Shown here: piece after piece, positions 28,275 to 36,580 of the stretch | Position numbering within the stretch: position 1 is the stretch's first letter | Layout of the letters: every line of letters begins with the position of its first letter | DNA from: Longimicrobiales bacterium | GTDB lineage: Bacteria > Gemmatimonadota > Gemmatimonadetes > Longimicrobiales > Gaopeijiaceae | NCBI GenBank assembly: GCA_951828585.1 | Contig: OX639991.1 | Location: forward strand, 4,198,001-4,262,000 | Direction: 5' to 3' | DNA length: 64,000 bases | Translations under genes and position numbers: made by a program | Notes under the pieces: model-generated | What the model was told of the DNA's origin: nothing | The model's input: only the letters and a program-made list of their open reading frames with translations | The model's database searches: none

Positions 28275-31200
28275 ATGTTTACCACCCCGCCCCTGGCGGA
28301 ACGGCTCCGCGACACCGTGGAAGGCCCGGTTCGCTTCGACGCGCTCACGAGGGGGCTGTATTCGACCGACGCATCCATCTACCAGATCGAGCCGGTCGGG
28401 GTGGTGCTGCCCCGCACCCTCGGCGACATCGACGCCACCATGGCGATCGCGCGCGAGGAGGGGGTGCCGGTGCTGCCCCGGGGCGCGGGAACGTCGCAGT
28501 GCGGACAGGCGGTCGGGCGGGCGCTGGTGGTGGACACTTCGCGGTACCTGCGCGGGGTGGGCGCGGTGGACCGGGAGGACCGTTCGGTGTGGGTGGAGCC
28601 GGGGGTGGTGCTCGACCGGTTGAACCGCCGTCTCGCCCCCACGGGCCTCTTCTTTCCGGTGGACGTGGCGACCGCGAGCCGGGCCACGATCGGAGGGATG
28701 GCGGGCAACAACAGCGGCGGGGCGCGCTCGATCCGCTACGGGATCATGGCCGACAACGTCCTGGCCATCGAGGCTGCGCTGCCGGACGGGCGGGTGGCGG
28801 TCTTTAGGGGGGAGGAAAGCGGCTGGGGGGACACCGTACGGTCCGCCGGGGGGCGCACGGCTCCAGGCCTTGTGGGCGAAGCCGCTCCAGACAATGCGGC
28901 CGATCTTGTCCGCGCGATCCGGACGATCGCCTCGCGCGAGGCCGATGAACTGGAGCGCCGCGTGCCGAAGGTCCTCCGTCACGTGGCGGGGTACAACCTG
29001 CACCGGCTGTTGCGCCCGGGCGCCTCCACGGCCGAGTTGCTGGTCGGCTCCGAGGGCACCCTGGCCTTCTTCCGCAGGATCAAGCTGAAGCTGTCGCGCC
29101 GTCCGACGCGGCGGGTCCTGGGCGTCTGCGCCTTCCCGTCGCTGTTGGACGCGCTGGACGCCGTGCGGCACATCGTCGAACTGGACCCCCACGCGGTCGA
29201 ACTGATGGACCATACGCTGACCGGGCTGGCCCGGGAGAATGCGGCGTTCCGTGCGACGGTCGACGAGTTGTTTCCCCCTGCGGCCCACACGCTGCTGCTG
29301 GTGGAGTTCGCGGGGGACGAGGAGGGGGCGCTGTCGGGGCGGTTGTCGCGTCTGGAGGAAGTGGTGCGGGGCATCGGGTCCGGGTGCGATGTGACCCGCG
29401 CCGAAGACCCGGCCGCGCAGGCCGGGATCTGGGCGGTGCGGCGCGCGGGACTCAACATCGTGATGTCGATGAAGGGCGACCGGAAGCCGGTCTCGATCGT
29501 GGAGGACTGCGCGGTTCCGCTGCCCGTGCTGGCCGAGTTCGGCGCCGCCGTCGAAGAGATCTTCGCGCGGCACGGCACCGGCTCGACCTGGTACGCGCAC
29601 GCCTCGGTGGGGTGTTTGCACGTGCGGCCGTCGCTCGACATGAAGGACCCGGCCGACATCCGGGCCTTCCGCGCCATCGCGGAGGAGGTGCACGGGGTGG
29701 TGGGGCGGTTGGGGGGCTCCCATTCGGGCGAACACGGGGACGGGATCCTGCGCTCCGAGTTCATCGAGACGGTGCTGGGGGGACGGTTGGCGGGCGCATT
29801 CCGCGAGGTGAAGGAGGCCTTCGACCCCAATGGCATGATGAATCCGGGGAAGATCGTGGGGGCGCCCCGCATGGACGACCGCGAGCTGTTCCGGTACGGG
29901 CCGCGGTATCCCCGGCGCGTGGAGCTGCCGACCGTGGGCGACTGGTCGGAGAGCGGTGGGTTGGCGAGGGCGGTCGAGGCGTGCAACAACAACGGGGCGT
30001 GCCGGAAGATGGACCCGGGCGTGATGTGTCCGTCGTATCGCGTGACGCGGGAGGAGCGTGATTCGACGCGGGGCCGGGCGAATGTGCTGCGTCTGGCGAT
30101 GACGGGGCAGCTTGGGGGGGGTGGGGGTGGGGGGGGGCGTGGCGGGGGGCGTGGGCGGTGGGGAGAGGGGCGAGGGGGTCGCGGTGACGGCATTCCCGCG
30201 GGGCGCGGAGAGGGGCGAGGTGCCCCGCGAGGAGTTTCGGTGGCGGGGCTGGCGGGGGACGAGGTGGCCGAGGCGATGGAGCTCTGCGTGGGCTGCAAGG
30301 CCTGCAAGCGGGAGTGCCCGGCGGGCGTGGACATGGCCAGGATGAAGGCCGAGACCCTGCATCTGCGGAACCAGCGGCGCGGGATGCCGCTGCGGGAGCG
30401 TCTCTTCGCCTCGCTGCCGCGCTTTGCGCCGGTAGCGGCGCGGGTCCCCGGGTTGTTCAACCTGCGGAACCGGAGCCGCGTGCTGCGGTGGGCCGGCGAA
30501 CGGGCGCTCGGGATCGCGGCGGCGAGGGAGCTCCCGGAGTGGCATGCGCGGCCGTTTCGGGACACACCGCCGACCCGGACCCTCAAATCCGCCGTGACAG
30601 ATTCCGTGACAGATTCCCCCATGAATCTGGCCAAACCATCGTCCACAAAGGGGGGTGGAGCCCGGTCGGGACAGCCCATAGCCCTCTTCGTGGACACATT
30701 CCATAGGTATTTTGGCACGAACGTCGTCCGCGCAGCCTGTAACGTCTTTCGTCGTCTCGGCTACGAATTCGTCGTTCCACGCCCCCCAACCGCCCCCCGC
30801 CGCCCCCTCTGCTGCGGCCGCACCTGGATCTCCGCCGGCCTCCTCGACCACGCCCGCACGGAACTGCGCCGCACCATAACCTCCCTCGCTCCCCTGGCCC
30901 GCCAAGGCATCCCCATCGTCGGCCTCGAGCCCTCCTGCCTCCTCACCCTGCGTGACGAAGCCCTCCACCTCTGCCCCGGCGACGATGCCCGCCTGGTGGC
31001 CGACCACGCCTTCCTCACAGACGAATTCCTGGCGTCGCGGTCCGCCCCCACCAGTGCGCCGAACGGCGACCCCGCCGGACACCCGGACGCGACCCCCGCA
31101 ATGGTCGCGGACGGCGCGGAAGTCCACATCCACGGCCATTGCCACCAGAAGGCCGCCGGGACCGAAGCGGCCACCGCCACCACACTCACCGCCCTCACCG

Positions 31201-31451
31201 GCACGACTGCCACCCCGATCGAATCCAGCTGCTGCGGAATGGCGGGATCCTTCGGCTACACGGCCAGACACCTGCGCACCTCCCGCGCAATGGGCGAACT
31301 GGGACTCTTTCCCGCCTTGCGGGCCACACCCCCGTCCGACACCGTTGTGGCGAACGGGTTCAGCTGCCGCGCGCAGATCCATGCCGGAACCGGGTGGCGC
31401 GCACGGCACGTGATGGAGGTTCTGGCAGAGCGGATGGAGCTCGGTCGATGA
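28275..31451 (+). CDS. FAD/Fe-S 2-hydroxyacid oxidase (GlcD-GlpC fusion)
   Basis: The protein has 1058 residues. The first ~560 form a FAD-linked oxidase: PP-loop LPRGAGTSQCGQAVG, FFPVDVATASRATIGGMAGN, and the C-terminal flavin-domain segments GSHSGEHGDG and MMNPGKIV. An iron-sulphur part follows, with CNNNGACRK, VMCPSYRVTREE and CVGCKACKRECPAGVDMA. The last third has two CCG-type cysteine domains (LCCGRTWISAG, SSCCGMAGSFGY, HIHGHCHQKA). Such YdiJ-like proteins oxidise D-2-hydroxyacids and pass electrons to the quinone pool. Start ATG 28275. A Gly/Arg insert of about 50 residues encoded by poly-G tracts (30112-30230) interrupts the Fe-S region. The 4-bp ATGA overlap couples it to the next gene. 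Confidence 0.93.
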   Translation: MFTTPPLAERLRDTVEGPVRFDALTRGLYSTDASIYQIEPVGVVLPRTLGDIDATMAIAREEGVPVLPRGAGTSQCGQAVGRALVVDTSRYLRGVGAVDREDRSVWVEPGVVLDRLNRRLAPTGLFFPVDVATASRATIGGMAGNNSGGARSIRYGIMADNVLAIEAALPDGRVAVFRGEESGWGDTVRSAGGRTAPGLVGEAAPDNAADLVRAIRTIASREADELERRVPKVLRHVAGYNLHRLLRPGASTAELLVGSEGTLAFFRRIKLKLSRRPTRRVLGVCAFPSLLDALDAVRHIVELDPHAVELMDHTLTGLARENAAFRATVDELFPPAAHTLLLVEFAGDEEGALSGRLSRLEEVVRGIGSGCDVTRAEDPAAQAGIWAVRRAGLNIVMSMKGDRKPVSIVEDCAVPLPVLAEFGAAVEEIFARHGTGSTWYAHASVGCLHVRPSLDMKDPADIRAFRAIAEEVHGVVGRLGGSHSGEHGDGILRSEFIETVLGGRLAGAFREVKEAFDPNGMMNPGKIVGAPRMDDRELFRYGPRYPRRVELPTVGDWSESGGLARAVEACNNNGACRKMDPGVMCPSYRVTREERDSTRGRANVLRLAMTGQLGGGGGGGGRGGGRGRWGEGRGGRGDGIPAGRGEGRGAPRGVSVAGLAGDEVAEAMELCVGCKACKRECPAGVDMARMKAETLHLRNQRRGMPLRERLFASLPRFAPVAARVPGLFNLRNRSRVLRWAGERALGIAAARELPEWHARPFRDTPPTRTLKSAVTDSVTDSPMNLAKPSSTKGGGARSGQPIALFVDTFHRYFGTNVVRAACNVFRRLGYEFVVPRPPTAPRRPLCCGRTWISAGLLDHARTELRRTITSLAPLARQGIPIVGLEPSCLLTLRDEALHLCPGDDARLVADHAFLTDEFLASRSAPTSAPNGDPAGHPDATPAMVADGAEVHIHGHCHQKAAGTEAATATTLTALTGTTATPIESSCCGMAGSFGYTARHLRTSRAMGELGLFPALRATPPSDTVVANGFSCRAQIHAGTGWRARHVMEVLAERMELGR

Positions 31452-32731
31452 CGCGATCAGGACGACGGGGACGGACCTTCCGGCAAGCCGCCGTCCGCGG
31501 AATCGGCACACTTGCCGCGGCGTGGACCATGGGGGTCCTGTCACTACCGACCCCCGGCACGGCTCAGGAACCCGCCCGCGAGATTCCATGCGAGAACGGA
31601 ACCGCCGGCGGCTACGCCTGCGACCGCGTGGACTTCCTCTCCCGTCTGTCTCGGGAGGAACTGGGCGCGGCCGACAGCATCCTGCTCAACGATGTCTGGG
31701 GGTGGACGGATCCGCGGACCGGCGGGGAATACGCGCTGGTGGGACGCATGGACGGCGTCGCCTTCGTGGAGGTGACCGAACCCCACCGGCCCCGCTACCT
31801 GGGGAGCCTGGCCGCAACCGCCGGGAGTCGGATCACGATCTGGCGCGACATGAAGGTCTTCCGGGACCACGCGTGCGTCGTGGCCGGCGGCGCGGGACCG
31901 CACGGCATGCAGGTGTTCGACCTGCGGCAGCTCCGGGAAGTGACCGAGCCCCGTGAATTCACGCCCACCGCTCGCTACACCGGCGTCGAATCCTCGATCA
32001 ACCTGGCGATCAACGCCGAGACAGGGTTCGCCTACCTGCTGGGTTCGTCCGGCGGGGAGACGTGCGGCGGAGGCGCGCACATCGTGGACATCGGCGAACC
32101 GCTGGACCCGGTGTTCGCCGGCTGTTTCGCGCACCCCGGCACGGGCCGCCGGCTCACGGGGCCCACCCACGACGCGCAGTGCATCCTCTACCATGGCCCG
32201 GACGAAGCGTACCAGGGACGCGCAATCTGCCTGAGCGCGAACGAGACCGCCATTTCCATTGCGGACCTCACCGACAAGCGGGACCCCACTCCCATCACGA
32301 CCGCCCAGTATCCCCGCATCGGCTATGCCCACCAGGGCTGGCTCACGGAGGATCACCGGTACTTCTACTCCACCGACGAAGTGGACGAGATGGTGGAGCT
32401 GGTGGAACGGCAGCGGACTCTGGTCTGGGATGTCTGGGATGTGGACGATCCCATCCTGGTCACGGAGTACTTCGCGCCCATCGGCGGTCCCGAACACAAC
32501 CTCTACGTCCACGGTGACCGGCTCTACATCACCGACAGACGGGCCGGCCTGCGCGTGCTGGACATCGGCGATCCCGAGAACCCCGTCAATGCGGGTTTTT
32601 TCGACACGACATCCCCGGGTGCGGACACCTCACGGTTCGTGGGGGCGTGGAGCGTCTACCCGTTTTTCGAGAGCGGCAGCGTGCTGGTGTCGAGCCGGAG
32701 CGGGGGGCTGTTCGTCGTTCGTCCCCGGTAG
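31448..32731 (+). CDS. Exported choice-of-anchor-B (LVIVD-repeat) protein
   Basis: The protein has 427 residues from ATG 31448, overlapping the oxidase stop. A Tat-like or Sec signal (GRRGRTFRQAAVRGIGTLAA, then AWTMGVLSLP) precedes a propeller built of LVIVD-type repeats: GGEYALVGRMDGVAFVEVTE, DPVFAGCF, NLYVHGDRLYITDRRAG and VLDIGDPENPVNAGFFDT. The Cys-containing CENGTAGGYACDRVD motif begins the mature protein. Members are annotated as choice-of-anchor-B proteins of unknown function. It is a close paralogue of the C-terminal half of the following gene. Coupling to the oxidase may be incidental or reflect joint expression. Confidence 0.88.
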   Translation: MTRSGRRGRTFRQAAVRGIGTLAAAWTMGVLSLPTPGTAQEPAREIPCENGTAGGYACDRVDFLSRLSREELGAADSILLNDVWGWTDPRTGGEYALVGRMDGVAFVEVTEPHRPRYLGSLAATAGSRITIWRDMKVFRDHACVVAGGAGPHGMQVFDLRQLREVTEPREFTPTARYTGVESSINLAINAETGFAYLLGSSGGETCGGGAHIVDIGEPLDPVFAGCFAHPGTGRRLTGPTHDAQCILYHGPDEAYQGRAICLSANETAISIADLTDKRDPTPITTAQYPRIGYAHQGWLTEDHRYFYSTDEVDEMVELVERQRTLVWDVWDVDDPILVTEYFAPIGGPEHNLYVHGDRLYITDRRAGLRVLDIGDPENPVNAGFFDTTSPGADTSRFVGAWSVYPFFESGSVLVSSRSGGLFVVRPR

Positions 32732-32863
32732 CCGGCGGCAGCACGTGGGCGCCGCGGGAGCAGTCCGGCGCTGAACGGCTGTACCGTGGGAGGAGTCGTC
32801 CAATCGTGGATGGTGGCATACATTACCGAACCCATTTCCACTTGCCGAGCGGAGGATCTCGCC

Positions 32864-35257
32864 GTGCGTATTCGTGAATTCCCGGGGAAGTCGTGTTCCC
32901 CTGACCACCGCCGGTCCAACCGACTGGCGCCTGTTTTCGCTGTAACCGCCGTCGTTGTTGCGGCTTCGGTGTTCGCGACCGTGCCCACACCTGCCACCGC
33001 CCAGGCCTTCGGCGGCGCCGTCCTCATCACCGGCGACTACATTCTTGTCGGCGAAGCGGCCCACGAACGGGAGCCCGGCACCGTATGGGTCTTCGCGCGC
33101 GACGGCGACGAGTGGACCAACGTCGCGGCCCTGAGATCAACCGCCGACCTCGAGGGGCGGCCCCGCACGCCCCAGACAGGCGACGGCTTCGGCACGTCTC
33201 TGGCGCAGTCGGGCGACTTTGTATTTGTGGGAGGCGGCGGGCTGTCGGTCATGCGGTATCACCTGCGGGATATCGGAAACCCGAGTCCGGACCCGGTCGT
33301 GTGGATCTGGGTCAGCCACGCCTCGGGAGTCGGGGATATGCTGGCGGGTCACGGAGACGACCTGATGGTTGCCATGGGGCGGATTGAGACCGGCCAGGAA
33401 GTGCAGATGTACCGGGTCACCGGAGACGGAGAGCTATCGGAGACCGGGGATTTCATCGCACCCCGGGCGTCAGGTCCGGTTGGCACCCCGGTCGCACTGG
33501 AGGGCAACCTCCTTGTCGTCGGCAATCCCGGCGAAGATGCCGTCCATCTCTTCGAGAGGCCGGCCGACGACGGCGAATGGGAGTCGACCGCGATTCTCTC
33601 ACCCTCGGACGAGACAGGCCCGCCCTCGTTCTTCGGATCCTCCCTCGTCATTGCAGGGGGCGAGATCCTGGTCGGTCAGATGCGGGAAGGGGTCGTGCAT
33701 CGCTATGCAAAGGTGGACGGCACCTGGCAATCCGTCGGAACTCTGGAGCCGGAGGACGAGGAGATGCGCCCCGGTTGGGGAAGTTCCCTGGCGGCGGACG
33801 GCGAGACGCTGCTCGTGGGCGGCGCCCAGCGGTTTCAAGCGTACCGTCGCGACGAAGGATCCTGGGTTGCCGCGGGCACGTCGCCGCTCTACTACGACGC
33901 GGAGGAAGGACCGGCCTTCGCGCGGACAACCCTGTCGCTGGCGGGGCAGCTCGCGGTTGTAGCCGACCCCTCCGCCGATTTCGGAATGGGAGCGGTGCTG
34001 GTGTTCTCCAACGAGTCGGGCGACTGGGTACGATCGAGCCGCCTAGTTGCCGAGCACGCCCCCCTCCCTGCCGTCACCGGCGGCGAAATCGCCTGCGACG
34101 ACGGCGAGGCCGCCGACTATGACTGCGATCACGTCGACCTGCTGTCCTTCCTGCCGCGCGAGGAAATCGGGACCGCCCGGGGCGCCCGCCTGAACGACAT
34201 CTGGGGCTGGACCGACCCGGAGACCGGGCGCGAGTACGCGCTGGTGGGCCGGATGGACGGAACATCGTTCGTCGACGTGAGCGACCCCTACAACCCCCGC
34301 TACCTGGGCAACCTGGACCGGACCGATGGGAGCCCGGCCAGCACTTGGCGCGACATCAAGGTCTTCAAGGACCACGCCTTCGTCGTGGCCGACGGCGCGG
34401 GAGAGCACGGGATGCAGGTCTTCGACCTCACCCGGCTGCGCGACGTGACCGAGCCGCGCGAGTTCGAGCCGACCGCGCTCTACACCGGAATCGCTTCCTC
34501 GCACAACGTGGCCATCAACGAGAACACGGGTTTCGCCTACCTGGTGGGGTCTTCAGGCGGCGGCGAGACCTGCGGCGGCGGATCGCACATCGTGGACATC
34601 AACGACCCCCTCAACCCGGTCTTCGCGGGGTGCTTCGCGCACGCCAACACGGGACGGTCCAACACGGGCAACTCCCACGACACCCAGTGCGTCATCTACC
34701 ACGGGCCCGACGAGGACTACCGGGGCCGCGAAATCTGCGTGAACTCGAACGAGAACGCGCTCTCGGTTGCGGACGTGACCGACAAGGACAATCCCGTCGC
34801 GGTCGCCAAGGCGGATTATCCCAACGTTGCCTACGCACATCAGGGCTGGCTCACCGAAGACCACCGCTACTTCTACTCCAACGACGAGCTGGACGAGGTC
34901 AGCGGCCTGGTCGAGGCCACGCGCACCCTGATCTGGGACCTGGCCGACCTGGACGATCCCGTCATGATACGGGAGTACTTCAGCTCCACGAAGGTCACGG
35001 ACCACAACCTGTACGTGAAGGACGACCGCCTCTACATGTCCAACAACCGGGCCGGCCTGCGCGTGCTCGACATCAGCGACCCGGAGAACCCCGTCGAACT
35101 GGGGTACTTCGACACGACCCCGTGGAGCGCGGACGAGTCGGGGTTCGACGGCACCTGGAGCGTCTATCCCTACTTCGAGAGCGGGACCGTCCTGCTGTCG
35201 AGCCGGCGCGAGGGATTGTTCCTGGTGCGGCCGCGGGCGCGGAGGTTGATTCCGTAG
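32864..35257 (+). CDS. Exported choice-of-anchor-B protein with N-terminal propeller
   Basis: The protein has 797 residues. The start is GTG 32864, because GGAGGA lies 7 bases upstream and the frame then opens into a signal peptide (VFAVTAVVVAASVFATVP); an earlier GTG at 32786 lacks such a site. Residues 50-400 form FG-GAP-like blades (GDYILVGEAAHE, GTSLAQSGDFVFVGGGG, GSSLVIAGGEILVGQ, GSSLAADGETLLVGG). The rest repeats the whole architecture of the preceding gene (DYDCDHVDLLSFLPREEIG, ALVGRMDGTSFVDVSDP, YAHQGWLTEDHRYFYSNDEL). It therefore looks like a tandem duplicate with an added propeller. The role is unknown; a surface or periplasmic binding protein is likely. Confidence 0.88.
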   Translation: MRIREFPGKSCSPDHRRSNRLAPVFAVTAVVVAASVFATVPTPATAQAFGGAVLITGDYILVGEAAHEREPGTVWVFARDGDEWTNVAALRSTADLEGRPRTPQTGDGFGTSLAQSGDFVFVGGGGLSVMRYHLRDIGNPSPDPVVWIWVSHASGVGDMLAGHGDDLMVAMGRIETGQEVQMYRVTGDGELSETGDFIAPRASGPVGTPVALEGNLLVVGNPGEDAVHLFERPADDGEWESTAILSPSDETGPPSFFGSSLVIAGGEILVGQMREGVVHRYAKVDGTWQSVGTLEPEDEEMRPGWGSSLAADGETLLVGGAQRFQAYRRDEGSWVAAGTSPLYYDAEEGPAFARTTLSLAGQLAVVADPSADFGMGAVLVFSNESGDWVRSSRLVAEHAPLPAVTGGEIACDDGEAADYDCDHVDLLSFLPREEIGTARGARLNDIWGWTDPETGREYALVGRMDGTSFVDVSDPYNPRYLGNLDRTDGSPASTWRDIKVFKDHAFVVADGAGEHGMQVFDLTRLRDVTEPREFEPTALYTGIASSHNVAINENTGFAYLVGSSGGGETCGGGSHIVDINDPLNPVFAGCFAHANTGRSNTGNSHDTQCVIYHGPDEDYRGREICVNSNENALSVADVTDKDNPVAVAKADYPNVAYAHQGWLTEDHRYFYSNDELDEVSGLVEATRTLIWDLADLDDPVMIREYFSSTKVTDHNLYVKDDRLYMSNNRAGLRVLDISDPENPVELGYFDTTPWSADESGFDGTWSVYPYFESGTVLLSSRREGLFLVRPRARRLIP

Positions 35258-35287
35258 ACAAAGAACACCCCGTCACGACATGGCCAA

Positions 35288-35310
35288 AACCCTGACGTAA
35301 CGTAAGGGTT
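35288..35310. terminator. Possible bidirectional terminator dyad
   Basis: Arms AACCCTGACGT and ACGTAAGGGTT pair with one mismatch around a central A, in the 82-bp gap between two convergent genes. The position suits a shared terminator, but there is no clear T-run on either side, so it may need Rho or be fortuitous. Confidence 0.35.
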
Positions 35311-35339
35311 GTCCCCCTGAGCGGTTCGGACGACGGTCC

Positions 35340-35999
35340 CTATTCCGGCTGTGGCACAAACCGGATATACGGCAGCGGCTGCTCCCAGCCCTCCGGATAC
35401 TTTTCCTTCGCGTCCTTGTCCGAAACGGCCGGCAGGATGATCACGTCGTCCCCCCGTTCCCAGTTGGCCGGGGTGGCGACCTGCTCCTTCGCCGTCAGCT
35501 GGACCGAGTCGAGCAGCCGCAGGATCTCGGCGAAGTTGCGGCCTGTGCTCATCGGGTAGGTCAGCGTCGCCTTGATCCGCTTGTCGGGACCGATCACGAA
35601 TACCGAGCGGGCTGTGGCGTTGTCCATCGGGGTGCGGCCCTCGCTGGTCTCGCCCGCGCCGGCCGGCAGCATGTCGTATCGTTTCACCACCTCGAGCGTC
35701 GGGTCGCCGACCAGCGGGTAGTTGAGCGCATGGCCCTGTGAACGCTCAATATCCCAGGACCAGACCTTGTGATCGGCGACGCCGTCCACGCTTATCCCCA
35801 GCACCTTGCAGTTGCGCTTCTCGAATTCGCCCATCAGTCCGGCCATCGTGCCGAGTTCAGTCGTGCAGACGGGGGTGAAGTCCTTGGGGTGGGAGAAGAG
35901 GATCGCCCAGCCGTCGCCGATCCAGTCGTGGAAGCTGATCGGGCCTTCGGTGGTGTCGGCGTCGAAGTCGGGGGCGATGTCGTTGATTCGCAGCGTCAT
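35340..35999 (-). CDS. Peroxiredoxin, Prx6/1-Cys type
   Basis: The protein has 219 residues from ATG 35999. The peroxidatic Cys lies in HPKDFTPVCTTELG. The long C-terminal dimerisation region (RIKATLTYPMSTGRNFAEIL, then VATPANWERGDDVIILPAVS) is characteristic of the Prx6 group. It is cytoplasmic and reduces hydrogen peroxide, alkyl hydroperoxides or peroxynitrite. The length is normal and the active site intact. Together with KatG it indicates an aerobic life. It is transcribed alone; no OxyR-like site was recognised upstream. Confidence 0.96.
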   Translation of the reverse strand: MTLRINDIAPDFDADTTEGPISFHDWIGDGWAILFSHPKDFTPVCTTELGTMAGLMGEFEKRNCKVLGISVDGVADHKVWSWDIERSQGHALNYPLVGDPTLEVVKRYDMLPAGAGETSEGRTPMDNATARSVFVIGPDKRIKATLTYPMSTGRNFAEILRLLDSVQLTAKEQVATPANWERGDDVIILPAVSDKDAKEKYPEGWEQPLPYIRFVPQPE

Positions 36000-36116
36000 G
36001 GTCGTCCTCGTGGAAGCGGTAGTCGTTGCAGTGGTGGGGATTGGACGATAGCAAAGCGGAGGCGGGGACGCTACGGACTCGGAAGGTCTCGCTCCGTGGT
36101 CCGAGCTGAATGGCGC

Positions 36117-36329
36117 TCAGCGGCCGCGGATGACCCGCAGGACGTTTCCATTCCGGTCGATGATGATCTCGGGTCCGCGGCCGATATCGTCGCTGAAGTC
36201 GAAGGCCAGCGTCGCATCCAGACTCACCCGAGACAGCTCGCGCGACTGGACATATACCGCCAAGTCTCCACCCTGGGCGGTAAGCGTGACTTCCGTGAAC
36301 TTGCCCGCGTCGGCGATTTCGTCCTCCAT
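36117..36329 (-). CDS. Small hypothetical protein, possible gene remnant
   Basis: A 70-residue frame starts at ATG 36329 (MEDEIADAGKFTEV). The frame is open upstream through ETWVYRDGWYG, which reads like protein, so the true start may lie further back or be lost. The strands LTAQGGDLAVYVQS, SLDATLAFDFSDD and IIIDRNGNVLRVIRG look like beta-sheet. It is adjacent to an Ig-like fragment in another frame (36361-36540), and the two may be parts of one decayed gene. No family was recognised. Confidence 0.45.
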   Translation of the reverse strand: MEDEIADAGKFTEVTLTAQGGDLAVYVQSRELSRVSLDATLAFDFSDDIGRGPEIIIDRNGNVLRVIRGR

Positions 36330-36360
36330 CCCGTACCAGCCATCCCTGTATACCCAGGTC

Positions 36361-36540
36361 TCACGTTGGGCGTATGAACTCCTGCGAGACGGTGTCCCCG
36401 AAGTGATCCGTCGCCGTCACCGTCAAGGTCGCGGAGCCTTCGTTGCGAGCGTTGAGGTCTAAGGTCTTGCCGTTCTGCGAGGTCGAAACGACCGCGGGAT
36501 GCGACGACTCGAGCGGATTCGGAATTGATGCGCACGTCAT
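36361..36540 (-). pseudogene. Ig-like (cadherin-type) domain fragment
   Basis: The frame from ATG 36540 to TGA at 36361-36363 encodes 59 residues. The segment NARNEGSATLTVTATDHFGD followed by TVSQEF matches bacterial Ig-like domains (GxATxTVTATDxxG). It begins abruptly with no signal peptide and ends after a single half-domain, so it is most likely a piece of a larger surface protein. The following small frame (36117-36329) may derive from the same gene after a frameshift. Confidence 0.5.
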
Positions 36541-36580
36541 GAGTAGTCCCCCAATCCCCGATTGAGAGAGTCCTGGCTGG

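Noticed and set aside
28257-31589. An 1110-codon minus-strand open frame opposite the 2-hydroxyacid oxidase
   Set aside because: Translation has no family pattern and mirrors codon bias of the real gene; the plus-strand protein has FAD and Fe-S motifs throughout.
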